Origin: Limanda limanda
Lineage: Eukaryota > Chordata > Actinopteri > Pleuronectiformes > Pleuronectidae
Reading direction: 5' to 3'
DNA: 64,000 bases
Assembly: GCF_963576545.1 (NCBI RefSeq)
Contig: NC_083651.1
Coordinates: forward strand, 9,111,886-9,175,885
Shown here: positions 63,506-64,000 of the stretch, in pieces
Layout: the number at the start of each line of letters is the position of its first letter
How positions within the stretch are numbered: position 1 is the stretch's first letter
Made by a program: the position numbers and the translations under genes
The notes under the pieces: generated by a model
The model's database searches: none
What the model was told of the DNA's origin: nothing
Seen by the model: only the letters and a program-made list of their open reading frames with translations

Positions 63506-64000
63506 ACAAGTGATAATTTTGTCTATTTGATGATATAATAAGAAGATGAAACGCCATAATGAGACCCGAGACTGACCCGCCATTGATGGAGCGTGTATCC
63601 AATGATCCCTAGTCCCTACCACGATCACTACTTGGCAGACTCTGGTTCCAAACGATGTCAAAAGCACAAGTTCCCTGTTTTCTGGCATCTGTGACTTTGA
63701 ACGCAACACCAAGAAGAGAGAAAAGCTAACTAAGCTCAACGTTTTGGGTTCATTGCCTTTTTGATGGTTTAATACCTGCTTTAAAAAAACTAATTTGTGT
63801 ATTTTAGTCAACTGCAGGGTTAGTGAAGTGAAGAAAACTGCAGCGAAAGCCTCCATCAAGCCAGTTTGATCTTTTCTCCAGCTGCCACAAGGTTGTTGTC
63901 AGGATCCATCTCAGCACATCAGACACTTCATTGCACGCCCACACACACGCCAAACCCATAACGTGCAACACATTGAGATGCACCTTCATCCGCACCAAGC

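Larger units (their letters stand above)
56257..64000. other. Distal stretch without recognised exons
   Basis: Apart from the candidate exon at its left edge I see no coding exon I can defend. Two hAT elements, a nested MITE, a Tc1-like relic and one interspersed repeat are listed separately. A purine-rich GAGGAGGAGG run lies at about 59041-59095. The intervals 58440-61200 and 61870-63100 hold no other feature I can name. If the minus-strand gene is real, this is its intron. Confidence 0.5.

Overview
The window reads as vertebrate nuclear DNA, most likely from a teleost and probably a percomorph. Support comes from long introns with canonical GT/AG sites, many CA, GT and GA microsatellites, tRNA-derived SINEs, hAT and piggyBac-type non-autonomous transposons, and interspersed repeat families I recognise from teleost genomes. 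There is no bacterial-type gene organisation and no CRISPR array.

The one gene I identify with confidence is the C-terminal half of semaphorin-5B (sema5b), plus strand, 11687-35351. Eleven consecutive exons join in a consistent frame into 589 residues plus a stop. They encode the end of the PSI domain, seven thrombospondin type-1 repeats (TSRs), a short juxtamembrane exon, one transmembrane helix and the cytoplasmic tail. The tail matches Sema5B rather than Sema5A. The Sema domain and signal peptide were not found in the first 11.7 kb and probably lie upstream of the window. A 3' UTR of about 2.8 kb probably ends at the AATAAA at 38193.

Layout: 1-11686 is upstream intron with several repeats (piggyBac MITE, hAT, two SINEs, one retroposon copy). 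11687-17110 holds the PSI exon and TSR1-4; one intron is largely a fold-back element, and a hAT element sits 30 nt from the TSR2 acceptor. 17111-31558 holds TSR5-7 and the juxtamembrane exon in long introns, with a duplicated decoy splice acceptor, a 215-bp GA tract and a retroposon caught inside a duplicated segment. 31559-38210 holds the membrane and tail exons and the 3' UTR.

From 38.2 kb to the end I see mostly non-coding DNA. A candidate last exon of an unidentified minus-strand membrane-protein gene lies at 56142-56256. Two further hAT elements, one carrying a nested MITE, and diverged repeat copies fill part of the rest. I found no obviously new multi-gene system. The more unusual signals are structural: transposons beside splice sites, a partially duplicated exon boundary, and nested or empty-site insertions that allow relative dating.
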